Source: Methylovorus menthalis (GTDB lineage: Bacteria > Pseudomonadota > Gammaproteobacteria > Burkholderiales > Methylophilaceae). From it: 64,000 bases of DNA. The stretch covers positions 136,930 to 200,929 of the forward strand of contig NZ_JAJAQH010000001.1 in assembly GCF_020523625.1 (NCBI RefSeq), given 5' to 3'. Both the position numbers and the translations under genes were made by a program. A model generated the notes under the pieces. It did no database searches. It saw only the letters and a program-made list of their open reading frames with translations, and had not been told where the DNA came from. How positions within the stretch are numbered: the stretch's first letter is position 1; the number at the start of each line of letters is the position of its first letter. This document shows positions 46,608 to 55,839 of the stretch, piece after piece.

Positions 46608-46988
46608 TCACTTTTTGAGATTATCAAGACTGAAAGCCGTTTTAGGGTTAACCGCCAGAATGATCATGCCGCCCGCAATCGCCATATACTGCATAAAGAC
46701 GATAGGCTCATTAAGCTTGAGAATGACCGCGACGAATACCGAATAGATCGCCAGAGCAATCGCCGCACCCCGGGTTTTGAAGCCCAGGAACAGCAAACTG
46801 CCAGCCACCAGCTGCACCAGTATCATGATAGGGGCGAACACGGTGCCCAGACCATGTTGTGCCAGAAAATCCTGATAGGCAGAATAACCGTCTGGATTCT
46901 TGAAAATCAGCATCAATTGGATAATGATGGAAACCAGATAAATTTGCGCCAGCAGCAGACGACCGATCAGACTGAAAAATTTGTTCAT
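46608..46988 (-). CDS. DoxX family membrane protein
   Basis: The 126-aa protein has four membrane helices typical of DoxX (LLLAQIYLVSIIIQL, GLGTVFAPIMILVQLVAGSLLFLG). The ATG at 46988 has GGAAAG upstream; the longer frame adds 52 non-hydrophobic residues. DoxX-like proteins take part in redox or thiol stress functions; the exact role is unknown. It is divergent from the small lipoprotein gene. Confidence 0.85.
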   Translation of the reverse strand: MNKFFSLIGRLLLAQIYLVSIIIQLMLIFKNPDGYSAYQDFLAQHGLGTVFAPIMILVQLVAGSLLFLGFKTRGAAIALAIYSVFVAVILKLNEPIVFMQYMAIAGGMIILAVNPKTAFSLDNLKK

Positions 46989-47076
46989 ACACACTTTCCT
47001 GAGTTGGTAACATGGCAAAACGGCATGATGCCTGCAAGCATGACTGGCCGCAAGCCCGCAACACGGAGGAGCAAGC

Positions 47077-47259
47077 ATGAGAATCGTCATTATCGTTGGA
47101 GCTTTATTGCTTGTCGCATGCAGCCCCGAGCCCGACCACAGCACCCCAAAAGTCGCCGAAGAGGCACGTGCGGCGCTGGATCAGGCCAAGCAGGTAGAAA
47201 ATACCCTGCAGCAATCGGAGCAGTCACAGCGCGAGCAGATTGAGCATGCCTCCGAGTAA
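47077..47259 (+). CDS. Small lipoprotein of unknown function (60 aa)
   Basis: The signal peptide MRIVIIVGALLLVAC ends at a lipobox with Cys15. The mature part of 45 residues is charged and helical (KVAEEARAALDQAKQVENTL), likely coiled-coil. GGAGG is ideally placed upstream. It overlaps the GNAT gene by 14 bases. I cannot assign a function; such short lipoproteins often sit in the outer-membrane inner leaflet. Confidence 0.75.
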   Translation: MRIVIIVGALLLVACSPEPDHSTPKVAEEARAALDQAKQVENTLQQSEQSQREQIEHASE

Positions 47260-47689
47260 TACCTGCCCAGGTTACGTCATCAAGCCAGTGTGCTGGCAGC
47301 AGGCAGGGGCATCCCTGATGTATGTGCGCCGCGCGGTGTTCATGCAGGAGCAACAGGTACCGGATTCTCTGGAGTGGGATGGGCTGGACGAAGATGCGCA
47401 TCATCTGCTGGCCTGCACCTTTGGACAGGAGGTGATCGGTTGCGCGCGCATACTGCCAGACGGACATATTGGCCGCATGGCGGTGATGCCGACATGGCGC
47501 GGCCATGGCGTCGGCCGGGCATTGCTGGATAAAGCCGTGCTGCATTGCAGCCAGCAAGGACTGCACGCAGTCAAACTATCTGCGCAAACCCATGCCATTG
47601 CCTTTTACCAGAAGGCCGGTTTTGTGGTGTGCAGCGCAGTCTATATGGATGCGGGCATACCGCATTGCGACATGATCCTCACGCTTTAA
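47246..47689 (+). CDS. GNAT family N-acetyltransferase
   Basis: The 147-aa protein has the GNAT acetyl-CoA loop (GRMAVMPTWRGHGVGRALL, Q/RxxGxG/A type) in its middle and the ElaA-like segment VRRAVFMQEQQVPDSLEWDGLD near the N-terminus. The ATG at 47246 is used; the upstream TTG is also in frame. The substrate is unknown; an ElaA/YjcF-like acetyltransferase is the best guess. Confidence 0.85.
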   Translation: MPPSNTCPGYVIKPVCWQQAGASLMYVRRAVFMQEQQVPDSLEWDGLDEDAHHLLACTFGQEVIGCARILPDGHIGRMAVMPTWRGHGVGRALLDKAVLHCSQQGLHAVKLSAQTHAIAFYQKAGFVVCSAVYMDAGIPHCDMILTL

Positions 47690-47793
47690 CCACCGCAACG
47701 ACTGTTTGCCCCACCCTGCCCGCTTGGGTAAAATGCAGGGTCAAGATTTTCTTCAAACTCTCTCTTTTTCTTATCCCACAAAAGGAATTCCGC

Positions 47794-48345
47794 ATGTCAA
47801 AAATTATCATGAAAGCCGGTGAAGCTACCGTATTCAGCGAAGGCAAAGACGTTACCGCAGCGATGCCCGAAATCGTCATTGGCGCTGTAGACGGCCCGGT
47901 TGGTACCGCATTTGCCAACATGATGGCGCAGAGCAAGGGCCACACGGCCATGTTCGCCGTACGCGATATCAACCAGCTGGTGCGCCCTGCCAGCATGATG
48001 GTACCTAAAGTCACGCTGAAGGATTCCACCAACATCGAACTGTTCGGTGGCCTGGTACAAGCTGCTACCGCTGACGCGATTCTGGACTGTGTGATCGAAG
48101 GCATCATCCCCAAGGATCAGGTCAACGACCTGTGCATTATCAGTCTGGTATGGATTGATCCGGGCTGTGCTGCATTGGCCAAGGAAGGCACGCTGGACAA
48201 GGCTGACATGTACAAGAACAACTACGATGCCACCAAGCTCGCCATCAAGCGCGCGCTGAACGATGAGCCGACCATCGATGAGCTGATCGCCAATCGTCAC
48301 AAGATCAAGCATTGCATGTGGGAAGACAGCTGGGATCAGAAGTAA
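47794..48345 (+). CDS. Formaldehyde-activating enzyme (Fae) homologue
   Basis: The 183-aa protein is of the Fae family, which condenses formaldehyde with tetrahydromethanopterin in methylotrophs. Conserved segments are GPVGTAFANMMAQSKGHTAMFAV, MMVPKVTLKD and NNYDATKLAIKRALNDEP. The position aligned with His17 of Methylobacterium Fae, thought to be the catalytic acid (AHIDLIIG), is Met here (AMPEIVIG). It also has a short C-terminal extension. It is therefore more like the Fae2-type paralogues than the main enzyme. AAAGGA precedes the ATG; a strong terminator follows. Confidence 0.88.
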   Translation: MSKIIMKAGEATVFSEGKDVTAAMPEIVIGAVDGPVGTAFANMMAQSKGHTAMFAVRDINQLVRPASMMVPKVTLKDSTNIELFGGLVQAATADAILDCVIEGIIPKDQVNDLCIISLVWIDPGCAALAKEGTLDKADMYKNNYDATKLAIKRALNDEPTIDELIANRHKIKHCMWEDSWDQK

Positions 48346-48405
48346 TCAGCCCCGCTGAGCGCTGATATGGATAGTCTCGGCATCGTTAGCTGAGATCACC
48401 ATCAT

Positions 48406-48442
48406 AAAAAACCCCGGAAGGTTAACCTTTCCGGGGTTTTTT
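48406..48442. terminator. Rho-independent terminator after the Fae homologue
   Basis: The stem CCCCGGAAAGG/CCTTTCCGGGG (allowing one bulge) is flanked by A6 and T6, between convergent genes. Confidence 0.9.
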
Positions 48443-48497
48443 ATTGGCTTGCAGCCTGAATTCAGCAGTGACGGATTCAGGTCTTACCTGTCAGTGC

Positions 48498-48863
48498 TTA
48501 ATACTTCTTCACCAGCTCGGGGGAGAATGGCTCCAGCACGCAACGCAACTCCAGCACTTTTGCCTTGTTAGGGGCTTTGTCTGTCGTGGCGTCAAATTCA
48601 ATCACGCTCTGGTCACGATTGGTCCAGATAAAACCACCGGCCTTGTTCACATTGCCTGCCATGTATTGCACGGCTTCGGAGCATGCACTCACATCATCAT
48701 AAACCCCTGTTTTAATGAGGTAGTGATTATCCAGATGATCAAGTATTGCGACCATACTGCTCCATTGGCCCGCACGTGGTTGGGGAACACTCACATCGGC
48801 GGCCATGGCATTGCCAGCCAACATCAGAATAGCGGCGGCAGTCAGGGTTTTCATAGCTTGCAT
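48498..48863 (-). CDS. Secreted protein of unknown function (121 aa)
   Basis: A signal peptide (MQAMKTLTAAAILMLAGNAMAADV) is followed by a mature domain of about 98 residues with two Cys (SACSEAV, ELRCVLEP) that may form a disulfide. An AAAGGAG site favours the ATG at 48863 over the longer frame. I do not recognise a family. It is monocistronic and shares its terminator region with the convergent Fae homologue. Confidence 0.7.
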   Translation of the reverse strand: MQAMKTLTAAAILMLAGNAMAADVSVPQPRAGQWSSMVAILDHLDNHYLIKTGVYDDVSACSEAVQYMAGNVNKAGGFIWTNRDQSVIEFDATTDKAPNKAKVLELRCVLEPFSPELVKKY

Positions 48864-48986
48864 CGTCTTCTCCTTTTTTATATCAACATTATCAATCAAG
48901 CATAGGTACGACCATGCATGGCTTGAAAAGTTGAGATATTTATAGCGAGAACCGCCTGATGCGCCTCTGGAAAGCCTTGCGCAGGC

Positions 48987-50603
48987 TCATTTCAGTTGCG
49001 CCAGATCATCAATGACATTGACAGGACCAAGCTGCCCCAGCAGCCCGGCACGTTGCAGTTTGTACCGCACATTGGCACGCATTCCACACAGTACTAGGCG
49101 CGTATCGTGTTTATTGCAGGTATCACGCAGATCCCACAAGGCCTGCATGCCCGTCGCATCCACAAACGGCACGTGCTCCAGGCGCAATACCAGCACGCGC
49201 GCATGAGCATGCACATGCTCAAGCGTCGTTTCCAGCCGCTCGGCCGCCGCAAAGAAAAAAGGCCCTTCAATATCGAACACCACGGTTTGCGGTGGCAAGA
49301 CATAGCCATGATGAGCGGCGTGCTGCTGCACCTGCTCATCCGGCTGCTGAGTGAGCACCACGGCATCGGACATCCGCTTCATGAACAGAAGGGCAGCCAG
49401 CAATACGCCGATATTGACGGCGATCACCAGATCGCCAAACACAGTCAGCAAAAAGGTAATCAGCAGCACCGCCACATCCGCACGCGGTGCTGTGGTAAGC
49501 ATATGGCGGAAGCGGTCGATTTCACTCATGTTCCACGCCACCACAAACAGTATGGCCGACAGGGCGCACAAGGGAATATGCGCAGCCAGCGGCGCCAGTA
49601 TCAACACAATCAACACCAGGGTGAATGCATGCACCAGTCCTGAAATCGGACTGGTGGCCCCATTCCGAATATTGGTCGCCGTACGCGCAATCGCTCCAGT
49701 GGAGGCAAAACCACCAAACAGCGGCGAGAAGATATTGGCAATACCTTGGCCCACCAGCTCCTGATTGGAATTATGGCGGGTGCCCGCCATGCCATCTGCC
49801 ACCACGGCGGATAGCAGAGATTCAATCGCCCCCAGCAAGGCAATGGTAAACGCGGGGCCAATCAGATGCAGCACTTCTGACAGGCTGGTCTCAGGCCAGG
49901 CAAATTGCGGCAATTGTTGCGGAATACCGCCAAACGCACTGCCTATGGTCGCCACACCATCTAACCCCAGGCCGGCATGCAGCAAGGTTGCCGCCAGCAT
50001 GGCCACCAAGGGCGCGGGAATACGCTTCAGCACGCGCGGGGAATACAGGAGGATTACCAGAGTAAATGCGGCCAACAGCAAAGTAGGAACATGGGCATGC
50101 GGAACGGACTGCAACAGATGCCATAGTTTCTGGTGAAAATGCTCGGCACCTGGCTGTATGGGCAAGCCGAGAAAATCCTTCCACTGCCCTACGAAAATGA
50201 TGACGGCGATGCCACTAGTGAACCCAATGATGACCGGATCCGGGATATAGCGGATAACGCCCCCCATGCGCGCGAGCCCCATGCCGATAAGCATGAATCC
50301 GGCCATCAGCGTGGCAATCTGCAAGCCTGATATGCCGTACTGTGCGGTAATTCCCGAAAGGATGACGATAAAGGCGCCGGTGGGACCGGCAATCTGCAAG
50401 CGGCTACCACCAAAGAGCGAGGTCAGGGCGCCAGCGACGATAGCGGTGTACAAACCCTGCTCGGGTTTGGCACCGGAAGCAATGGCAAACGCCATGGCCA
50501 GCGGCAAGGCCACCACGCCCACAATCACACCAGACACAATATTCGCTACCCAATGCTCCCGGGTAAGCAATCCTGTGCGTTTGGCTTCAAGTATGGCAAT
50601 CAT
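48987..50603 (-). CDS. SulP-family anion transporter with STAS domain
   Basis: The 538-aa inner-membrane protein has a SulP domain (about 11-14 helices, residues 20-400; IAGPTGAFIVILSGI, GFTSGIAVIIF, GIANIFSPLFGG) and a C-terminal STAS domain (residues about 430-535; VFDIEGPFFFAAAERLE, VPFVDATGMQAL). SulP proteins carry sulfate, bicarbonate or C4-dicarboxylates; the substrate is not evident. The ATG at 50603 begins the SulP-like part; the frame extends eight codons upstream. Confidence 0.9.
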   Translation of the reverse strand: MIAILEAKRTGLLTREHWVANIVSGVIVGVVALPLAMAFAIASGAKPEQGLYTAIVAGALTSLFGGSRLQIAGPTGAFIVILSGITAQYGISGLQIATLMAGFMLIGMGLARMGGVIRYIPDPVIIGFTSGIAVIIFVGQWKDFLGLPIQPGAEHFHQKLWHLLQSVPHAHVPTLLLAAFTLVILLYSPRVLKRIPAPLVAMLAATLLHAGLGLDGVATIGSAFGGIPQQLPQFAWPETSLSEVLHLIGPAFTIALLGAIESLLSAVVADGMAGTRHNSNQELVGQGIANIFSPLFGGFASTGAIARTATNIRNGATSPISGLVHAFTLVLIVLILAPLAAHIPLCALSAILFVVAWNMSEIDRFRHMLTTAPRADVAVLLITFLLTVFGDLVIAVNIGVLLAALLFMKRMSDAVVLTQQPDEQVQQHAAHHGYVLPPQTVVFDIEGPFFFAAAERLETTLEHVHAHARVLVLRLEHVPFVDATGMQALWDLRDTCNKHDTRLVLCGMRANVRYKLQRAGLLGQLGPVNVIDDLAQLK

Positions 50604-50731
50604 GGTGGTGCAACCATTCTTGCACACAATACCCGCTCACTTCAAACGGGTATTACGCTACGTGGAAAATGTTGGTCATTCGGGAGGCAAAGTTGCGCAA
50701 GGCCACTCGAGCATTGCGCGAAGATGATGGC

Positions 50732-51838
50732 TTAAATCAGCGCTGTTTGCTGCCAGCGCAATTGCTCCAGCAGCACGCGCACCGGCGCTGGTATGCCAGC
50801 CTGCACTGCGGCTTCCAGCGTCAGCCATTGGGTATTGGGGGTTTGATTTGCCATCAGCGCCGTTTCGACCGCCAGAGGCTGCGGCAATATATGCAGCTTG
50901 AAATGGCTGAACACATGGGTCAGCGTGCCAAACGGCGGCAATTTCTGCGTCTGGACACCATAGCGCTCGGCGGCGGCCTGCTGCGCATCCAGTGCACTAT
51001 CGACTTCCGGCAGACTCCATAAGCCGCCCCAGATGCCGGAGGCGGGGCGCTTTTCCAGCATAACCTGATTGTCATGCAGCAATATCAGCATGGTGGTGGA
51101 TTTTTCCGGGATTACCTTGCGGGGTTTTGATGCGGGCAGTTCGCGCGTGCGCCCTTCCCGATAAGCCAGACAGCTCGTCTGCAAGGGACAGGCATCGCAC
51201 CGTGGACGGCTGCGCGTGCACAAGGTCGCGCCCATATCCATCAGCGCCTGGGCATAGGGGCCGTGTTCGCTTGTGGGTTGCAAGCGCTCAGCCAGCGCCC
51301 ACATCGTCTGCTCTACGCGCGGCAATCCAGGCCAGCCCTCAATGGCGAAATGGCGCGCGAACACGCGCTTTACATTACCATCCAGTATCGGGTGTGGCGC
51401 CTCGAATGCGAAGGAAGCGATGGCGGAAGCCGTCGAGCGGCCTATGCCCGGCAAGGCCTGTATCGCTTCCAGCGTTTGCGGGAACACACCACCATGCTCC
51501 TGCATTACCTGCTGGGCCGCCTTGTGTAGATTGCGCGCCCGGGAGTAATAACCCAGGCCGCTCCAGTGCTGCATGACATCATCCTGTGTCGCTGTCGCCA
51601 GACTGGCAATGGTAGGAAAGCGCTGCATGAAACGCTGGTAATAACCGATGACCGCCGCAACTTGGGTTTGCTGCAACATAATTTCGGACACCCAGATGGC
51701 ATAAGGGTCACGCGTTTGCTGCCAGGGTAAATCATGGCGGCCATAGCGCTTCTGCCAAGCAATCAGCCTGCTGGCGAACTCGGCACCCAAGTCTTCTCCT
51801 GCAGGCTTTTGCGCAAGAGTATGTACCAACTCAGCCAT
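50732..51838 (-). CDS. mutY: A/G-specific adenine glycosylase MutY
   Basis: The 368-aa repair enzyme removes A mispaired with 8-oxoG. Signature segments are MLQQTQVAAVIGYYQRF, the helix-hairpin-helix LPGIGRSTASAI, the catalytic Asp in PILDGNVKRV and the 4Fe-4S ligands CTRSRPRCDACPLQTSC. The C-terminal NUDIX-like domain for 8-oxoG recognition is present (VMLEKRPASGIWGGLWSLPE). It overlaps the peroxiredoxin gene by eight bases, grouping oxidative damage functions. Confidence 0.95.
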   Translation of the reverse strand: MAELVHTLAQKPAGEDLGAEFASRLIAWQKRYGRHDLPWQQTRDPYAIWVSEIMLQQTQVAAVIGYYQRFMQRFPTIASLATATQDDVMQHWSGLGYYSRARNLHKAAQQVMQEHGGVFPQTLEAIQALPGIGRSTASAIASFAFEAPHPILDGNVKRVFARHFAIEGWPGLPRVEQTMWALAERLQPTSEHGPYAQALMDMGATLCTRSRPRCDACPLQTSCLAYREGRTRELPASKPRKVIPEKSTTMLILLHDNQVMLEKRPASGIWGGLWSLPEVDSALDAQQAAAERYGVQTQKLPPFGTLTHVFSHFKLHILPQPLAVETALMANQTPNTQWLTLEAAVQAGIPAPVRVLLEQLRWQQTALI

Positions 51839-52406
51839 GAGCAACTCCGTGACTGTTTTTCAACCAGGCCATGACGTGCAAGGCATCCTGATCTGGCGGG
51901 AATACGGGGTAAAAACAGGTGGCGATCACTCCATCGCGCAAGATCATCGTGAGCCGCTTGTTAAGCCGCTGCCCCGCGACCTCAAAGGTCGGCAGACGCA
52001 GGGCATCGGTAAAGTAGGCACTGGCATCACTCAACAGCGCGAAAGGTAAATGCAGGCGGTTCGCCGCTTCTTGCTGGTACGCCGTGGATTGCTGACTCAA
52101 GCCGAAAACCTGTGCGCCAAGGGCGTTTAGTTGGGCATGATGATCAGCATAAGCGCAGGCCTGCGGCGTGCAGCCACGGGCACCGGGTATCAAATCCCAC
52201 CCATCAGGCAGCGCTGTATCCGGCCGCCCAGTCATGGGATAGCAATACAGCACCACCCAACCGGGGATTTGCCTGAGATTCACTTCCGCGCCATCGGTCG
52301 CCATCAAGGTTATGTTAGGCAAGGCAAGGCCCGGCAGGTGATCACAAGCACCGTCATCCAGCGGGACAGGCAAGTTGGCAGGCAGTTGCGTCAGCACAGG
52401 CCCCAA
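51831..52406 (-). CDS. Peroxiredoxin (AhpC/TSA-like, redoxin)
   Basis: The 191-aa protein has a thioredoxin fold with YCYPMTGRPD and the following GARGCTPQACAY, the likely peroxidatic Cys region of this Prx subgroup, in which the usual PxxxTxxC motif is stretched by an insertion. The second Cys five residues on may serve as the resolving thiol. It lies in one transcription unit with mutY (eight-base overlap) and four bases after asmA. Confidence 0.8.
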   Translation of the reverse strand: MGPVLTQLPANLPVPLDDGACDHLPGLALPNITLMATDGAEVNLRQIPGWVVLYCYPMTGRPDTALPDGWDLIPGARGCTPQACAYADHHAQLNALGAQVFGLSQQSTAYQQEAANRLHLPFALLSDASAYFTDALRLPTFEVAGQRLNKRLTMILRDGVIATCFYPVFPPDQDALHVMAWLKNSHGVAHG

Positions 52407-52409
52407 GAA

Positions 52410-55106
52410 TTAAAACCCCAGCAACTTGTTGAGTTTTTTCTTGGCCTTGTCTTCTGTCGTCTCTTTGGGCGTAGCATCCGTACCGGATGACTTCTCGTCC
52501 GCAGGTGGCGTAGTGGTGGTGGCGTCTTTCTTGCCACCGAGGAGGGATTTCAATGCATCTTCCTTGTTGCCACCCATTAGATTCTTGACGGCCTCGCCCT
52601 TGGTGCCGCCCACGCCATCCAGCAGCTTGTTCTTGGCAATGGCAGCGCCCAGGCCAGCAAAGTCGATGGCGTAAGCTGGCTGGGAAAAGGTACCGCTGAG
52701 CTTGATGGGAATCGTCAGGCCATTCATCTCAGACAAGTCCGAGCCGCCTTGACCCTTGAGCGTATTCACCACCGTCGGCTTGGCTACGTAATCCAGGGTT
52801 TCATTGGCAATATCGATATCGCCACTGCCGGTAATGCGGAACAGGGGCGCCTTCATGCTGAGGTCTTCGTTATGCGCCACGCCATTTTTGATCGTAAAGC
52901 TGGCCGACATTTCACTGAAATCGGTCTTCTTGCTTTTATCCCCAGTCACATTGCTCTGGCCCTTCAGCACATTCAGCTTGTCCTTCACGCCGCGCAGCGT
53001 GCCTGCGATATCAATCCCCTTCACGGCACCATCGGCAAGGTTAAGTGCTGCCTTGCCGTTCAGGGCTTTTTTTAGGGCGCTGACGGTCCCTCCCTGCGTC
53101 GTGATATCGAGATTGAGCGTGCCCTTGCCGCTCAGCATGTCGTTGTTGATGGCATCGGTAAGCAAGGGGCCAATGGCGATGCCTTTCATGTCCTGCCTGA
53201 CGGCGATGCTGGGCGTGCTGCGGGCATCCACCTTCAGGCTGCCATTCATACTGCCCTCATACAGATTGGCCGACAGCGGCGCCAACTCGGCCACGCCATC
53301 CTCCGCTTTCAGCTTGAGGCGCACGTTGGTAGACTTGATATTGGCGACCTTGAGCCACCCTATGCGCAGCTCACCATTGGCATTGAATTGCTTGAGCGCA
53401 CTCAGATCAATGGGCGCATCGGTCTGCGGCTTTTTGCCCGCATCGCCAGGCTTGGCCGGAGGCGCATCGGACTTGGTGATGTATTTGTCGGCATCCAGCT
53501 TGTCGATATCAATATCAAAGCGGTAAATGGGATTGGCAAAGCGGCTGATACCGAGGCTACCGGCAATCTGGCTGTCATCCAGCTTCACGCTCAGCGGCTT
53601 GATATCCAGCGCCTGCCCGTCGGCTTTGACGCCAAGCTTGAGATTACTCAGCTGGTATTTGTCATACACAATGCGGCCCATCTGCACATTGCCTTGCAAG
53701 CGTAACTTGGCAAGAGCAGAGAGATCAGCGGGTTTGGCTGGCGTGGCTTTATCCGTGCTGACTGGCTTGCTGGTGTCCTTGCTGGCTGGTGCTCCCAGCA
53801 GGGCGTTCAGGTCCAGTGCATCGCCGGTCAGGTTAAAGCGGATGTCCGGCTGATCAAACTTGCTGAGAGCCACATCGCCCTTGAGTCGGGTGGCATCCAG
53901 ATTCAGCGTGAAGTCACTATTCACCAGCTGCTGTTTGGCATCGGCATGCAGCTTGAAGGCAAAATCGCCCTGCAACTCGCGCTTGGGCAAGGTCGGATCA
54001 TTCACCTTGATCTTGCCCACCAGCTTGGGCAGATCAAATACTTGGGTTTCAAGATTGCCTGTGAAGGGCGAATTGAAGGTGCTTTGCAGCTGATGCTGCC
54101 CCTGCTTCACATTCACCTCACCGCTAATACCACTACTCTGCACGGCCTTGGGCGAGCCTTTGAGATCGGCCAGCACCAGCTTGGCAGTAAGGGTGTCGCT
54201 GCCTTTTTCCTGGCTGACATCGATGCTGGCCTGCTTGCCGCTGACAGTATCCTGCTGCACGCGGATTTGCGGCGCATCCAGCGCCACTTTCAGCTTGGCG
54301 CCATCCTGCGTTGCCGCCAGAGCGAGCTTGAGGCTGTCCAACAGCAATTCCATATGCTCCAGACGCGCATCCACATCGCCACTGAGTGTCAGATCAGCGT
54401 CTTTCAGAGTGGCGATATCACCCTTGATGCCTGTATCCAGTCCCTTGACGGCAAAATGCTGTTGCTCGGGATCGGCCAACACATTGCCCTTGATGCTGAC
54501 GCTTGCCTTAATGGCAGGATTATTCGCCTCCAGCTCAAAATCGCTCGCCAAGTCAAACGGGGTGCCAAGCGCCACATGCCCGGTCTTCAGGTTGAATTTG
54601 CGCAGCGCCAGCTGCTTGTCCGTCATCTCGTCGCGCAGGTTCAAGGCGGCATTGGTGACGTTGATGCCATCAATATCAAACTTGATCTGCTCGGACTCTT
54701 CCTCATCCTTGCTCATCAGATCGTCAAAGTTGGTGGTGCCATCCTTGTAGCGCACGATATTGGCACGCACGCCGTCCACATACACCGTATCCACCACCAG
54801 CTGCTTTTTCAGCAACGGCAGCAAGGCCAGTGAGACCTTGAGGCCATCGACGGCGGCAAACTCTTTGTCACTGCTGTGTTCGGATATGGAAATGCGGCCG
54901 AGATCAGCCCCGATGCTGGGCCAGAAGGCGAGCTTGATATCGCCATCGAGGTGTAGCGTGCGCTGCTTTTTTTCTTTCACCAGATTGATGACGGTCTGCT
55001 TGTAATCGTTGGGGTTGAATGTGGCGGCCACAATGCCGACCACCACCAGCAAGATGACAACAACACCTGCCAGGCCAATCAGGCCGAATTTGAGTAGTTT
55101 ATTCAT
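52410..55106 (-). CDS. AsmA family protein
   Basis: The 898-aa envelope protein has an N-terminal membrane helix (LIGLAGVVVILLVVVGIVAA), an AsmA N-terminal domain (FNPNDYKQTVINLVKEKKQRTLHLDGDIKLAFWPSIG) and a C-terminal AsmA_2 region (GTLNLDITTQGGTVSALKKALNGKAALNLADGAV, GLTIPIKLSGTFSQP). Such proteins form long beta-grooves that move phospholipids between membranes. The last 100 residues are Lys/Asp/Thr-rich and probably disordered. The ATG at 55106 has GAGGGG upstream. Confidence 0.88.
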   Translation of the reverse strand: MNKLLKFGLIGLAGVVVILLVVVGIVAATFNPNDYKQTVINLVKEKKQRTLHLDGDIKLAFWPSIGADLGRISISEHSSDKEFAAVDGLKVSLALLPLLKKQLVVDTVYVDGVRANIVRYKDGTTNFDDLMSKDEEESEQIKFDIDGINVTNAALNLRDEMTDKQLALRKFNLKTGHVALGTPFDLASDFELEANNPAIKASVSIKGNVLADPEQQHFAVKGLDTGIKGDIATLKDADLTLSGDVDARLEHMELLLDSLKLALAATQDGAKLKVALDAPQIRVQQDTVSGKQASIDVSQEKGSDTLTAKLVLADLKGSPKAVQSSGISGEVNVKQGQHQLQSTFNSPFTGNLETQVFDLPKLVGKIKVNDPTLPKRELQGDFAFKLHADAKQQLVNSDFTLNLDATRLKGDVALSKFDQPDIRFNLTGDALDLNALLGAPASKDTSKPVSTDKATPAKPADLSALAKLRLQGNVQMGRIVYDKYQLSNLKLGVKADGQALDIKPLSVKLDDSQIAGSLGISRFANPIYRFDIDIDKLDADKYITKSDAPPAKPGDAGKKPQTDAPIDLSALKQFNANGELRIGWLKVANIKSTNVRLKLKAEDGVAELAPLSANLYEGSMNGSLKVDARSTPSIAVRQDMKGIAIGPLLTDAINNDMLSGKGTLNLDITTQGGTVSALKKALNGKAALNLADGAVKGIDIAGTLRGVKDKLNVLKGQSNVTGDKSKKTDFSEMSASFTIKNGVAHNEDLSMKAPLFRITGSGDIDIANETLDYVAKPTVVNTLKGQGGSDLSEMNGLTIPIKLSGTFSQPAYAIDFAGLGAAIAKNKLLDGVGGTKGEAVKNLMGGNKEDALKSLLGGKKDATTTTPPADEKSSGTDATPKETTEDKAKKKLNKLLGF

Positions 55107-55200
55107 GCACAACGCCCCTCGTATTTGCAGCCTGCCTGGCACGGCGGCTACTTATTAGTGATTCAACGCACCCTGACAATCTGACGCATCAATGGCTGGG

Positions 55201-55836
55201 TCAGCCACCCCAACCAAATCTGGACATGGCCTCCGCCCCCAGATAGTAAATGCCAAAGAAGAAAAATCCAAAATAGACCGTGGTGAAGATCAACCAGAAA
55301 AAGGCAATCATCACCATCAGGCCATCGCGCTCCAGCTGGCCTATGCAATAAAACAGCACCGCCAGCCCCGGCAGCACATTATTAAGCGGCAACACGCCAA
55401 AGGGAATCGCCATCAAGAGACCAGAGGCGATGAGGATGAAACCGCCTATCTTGCGACCGCGCTCCCCTTCCACCAACCGTGGATAGCGTTGTGGTCGGCT
55501 GAAACGACGGCAGAACCCGACCACCTTGATGCTGATTTTTGCCAGCATACGCCAGCTTTTTTCGCTCATGGTCACGCCGCGGATTTTTTGTGGCAGTACC
55601 GGTGATTCTGCCCCGCGCCACAGTTGCCAACCCAGTGCGGCAAAGGTGAAGCCACCCAGCACAGTGAGAGGCCCCAGCGGAATTGGCTGCAACAAGGGCA
55701 ATACCAGTATCAGCGCGATCAAGCCGAAGGCGGCATGATCCAGGCTATCCAGCGCCTCGCCCAGGGCGAGCGGACGCTGACGGGCTGTATCGGCAAAGCC
55801 ACTCAGTATTTCGACAACCCGCTCGTAACTATGCAT
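55201..55836 (-). CDS. exoD: ExoD-family membrane protein
   Basis: The 211-aa protein with about four membrane helices fits the exopolysaccharide synthesis ExoD family (LDHAAFGLIALILVLPLLQPIPLGP, GLLMAIPFGVLPLNNVLPGLAVLF). Its role is known only loosely, from rhizobia. It lies three bases after uppP, so they share a transcript. Confidence 0.85.
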   Translation of the reverse strand: MHSYERVVEILSGFADTARQRPLALGEALDSLDHAAFGLIALILVLPLLQPIPLGPLTVLGGFTFAALGWQLWRGAESPVLPQKIRGVTMSEKSWRMLAKISIKVVGFCRRFSRPQRYPRLVEGERGRKIGGFILIASGLLMAIPFGVLPLNNVLPGLAVLFYCIGQLERDGLMVMIAFFWLIFTTVYFGFFFFGIYYLGAEAMSRFGWGG

Positions 55837-55839
55837 GCC

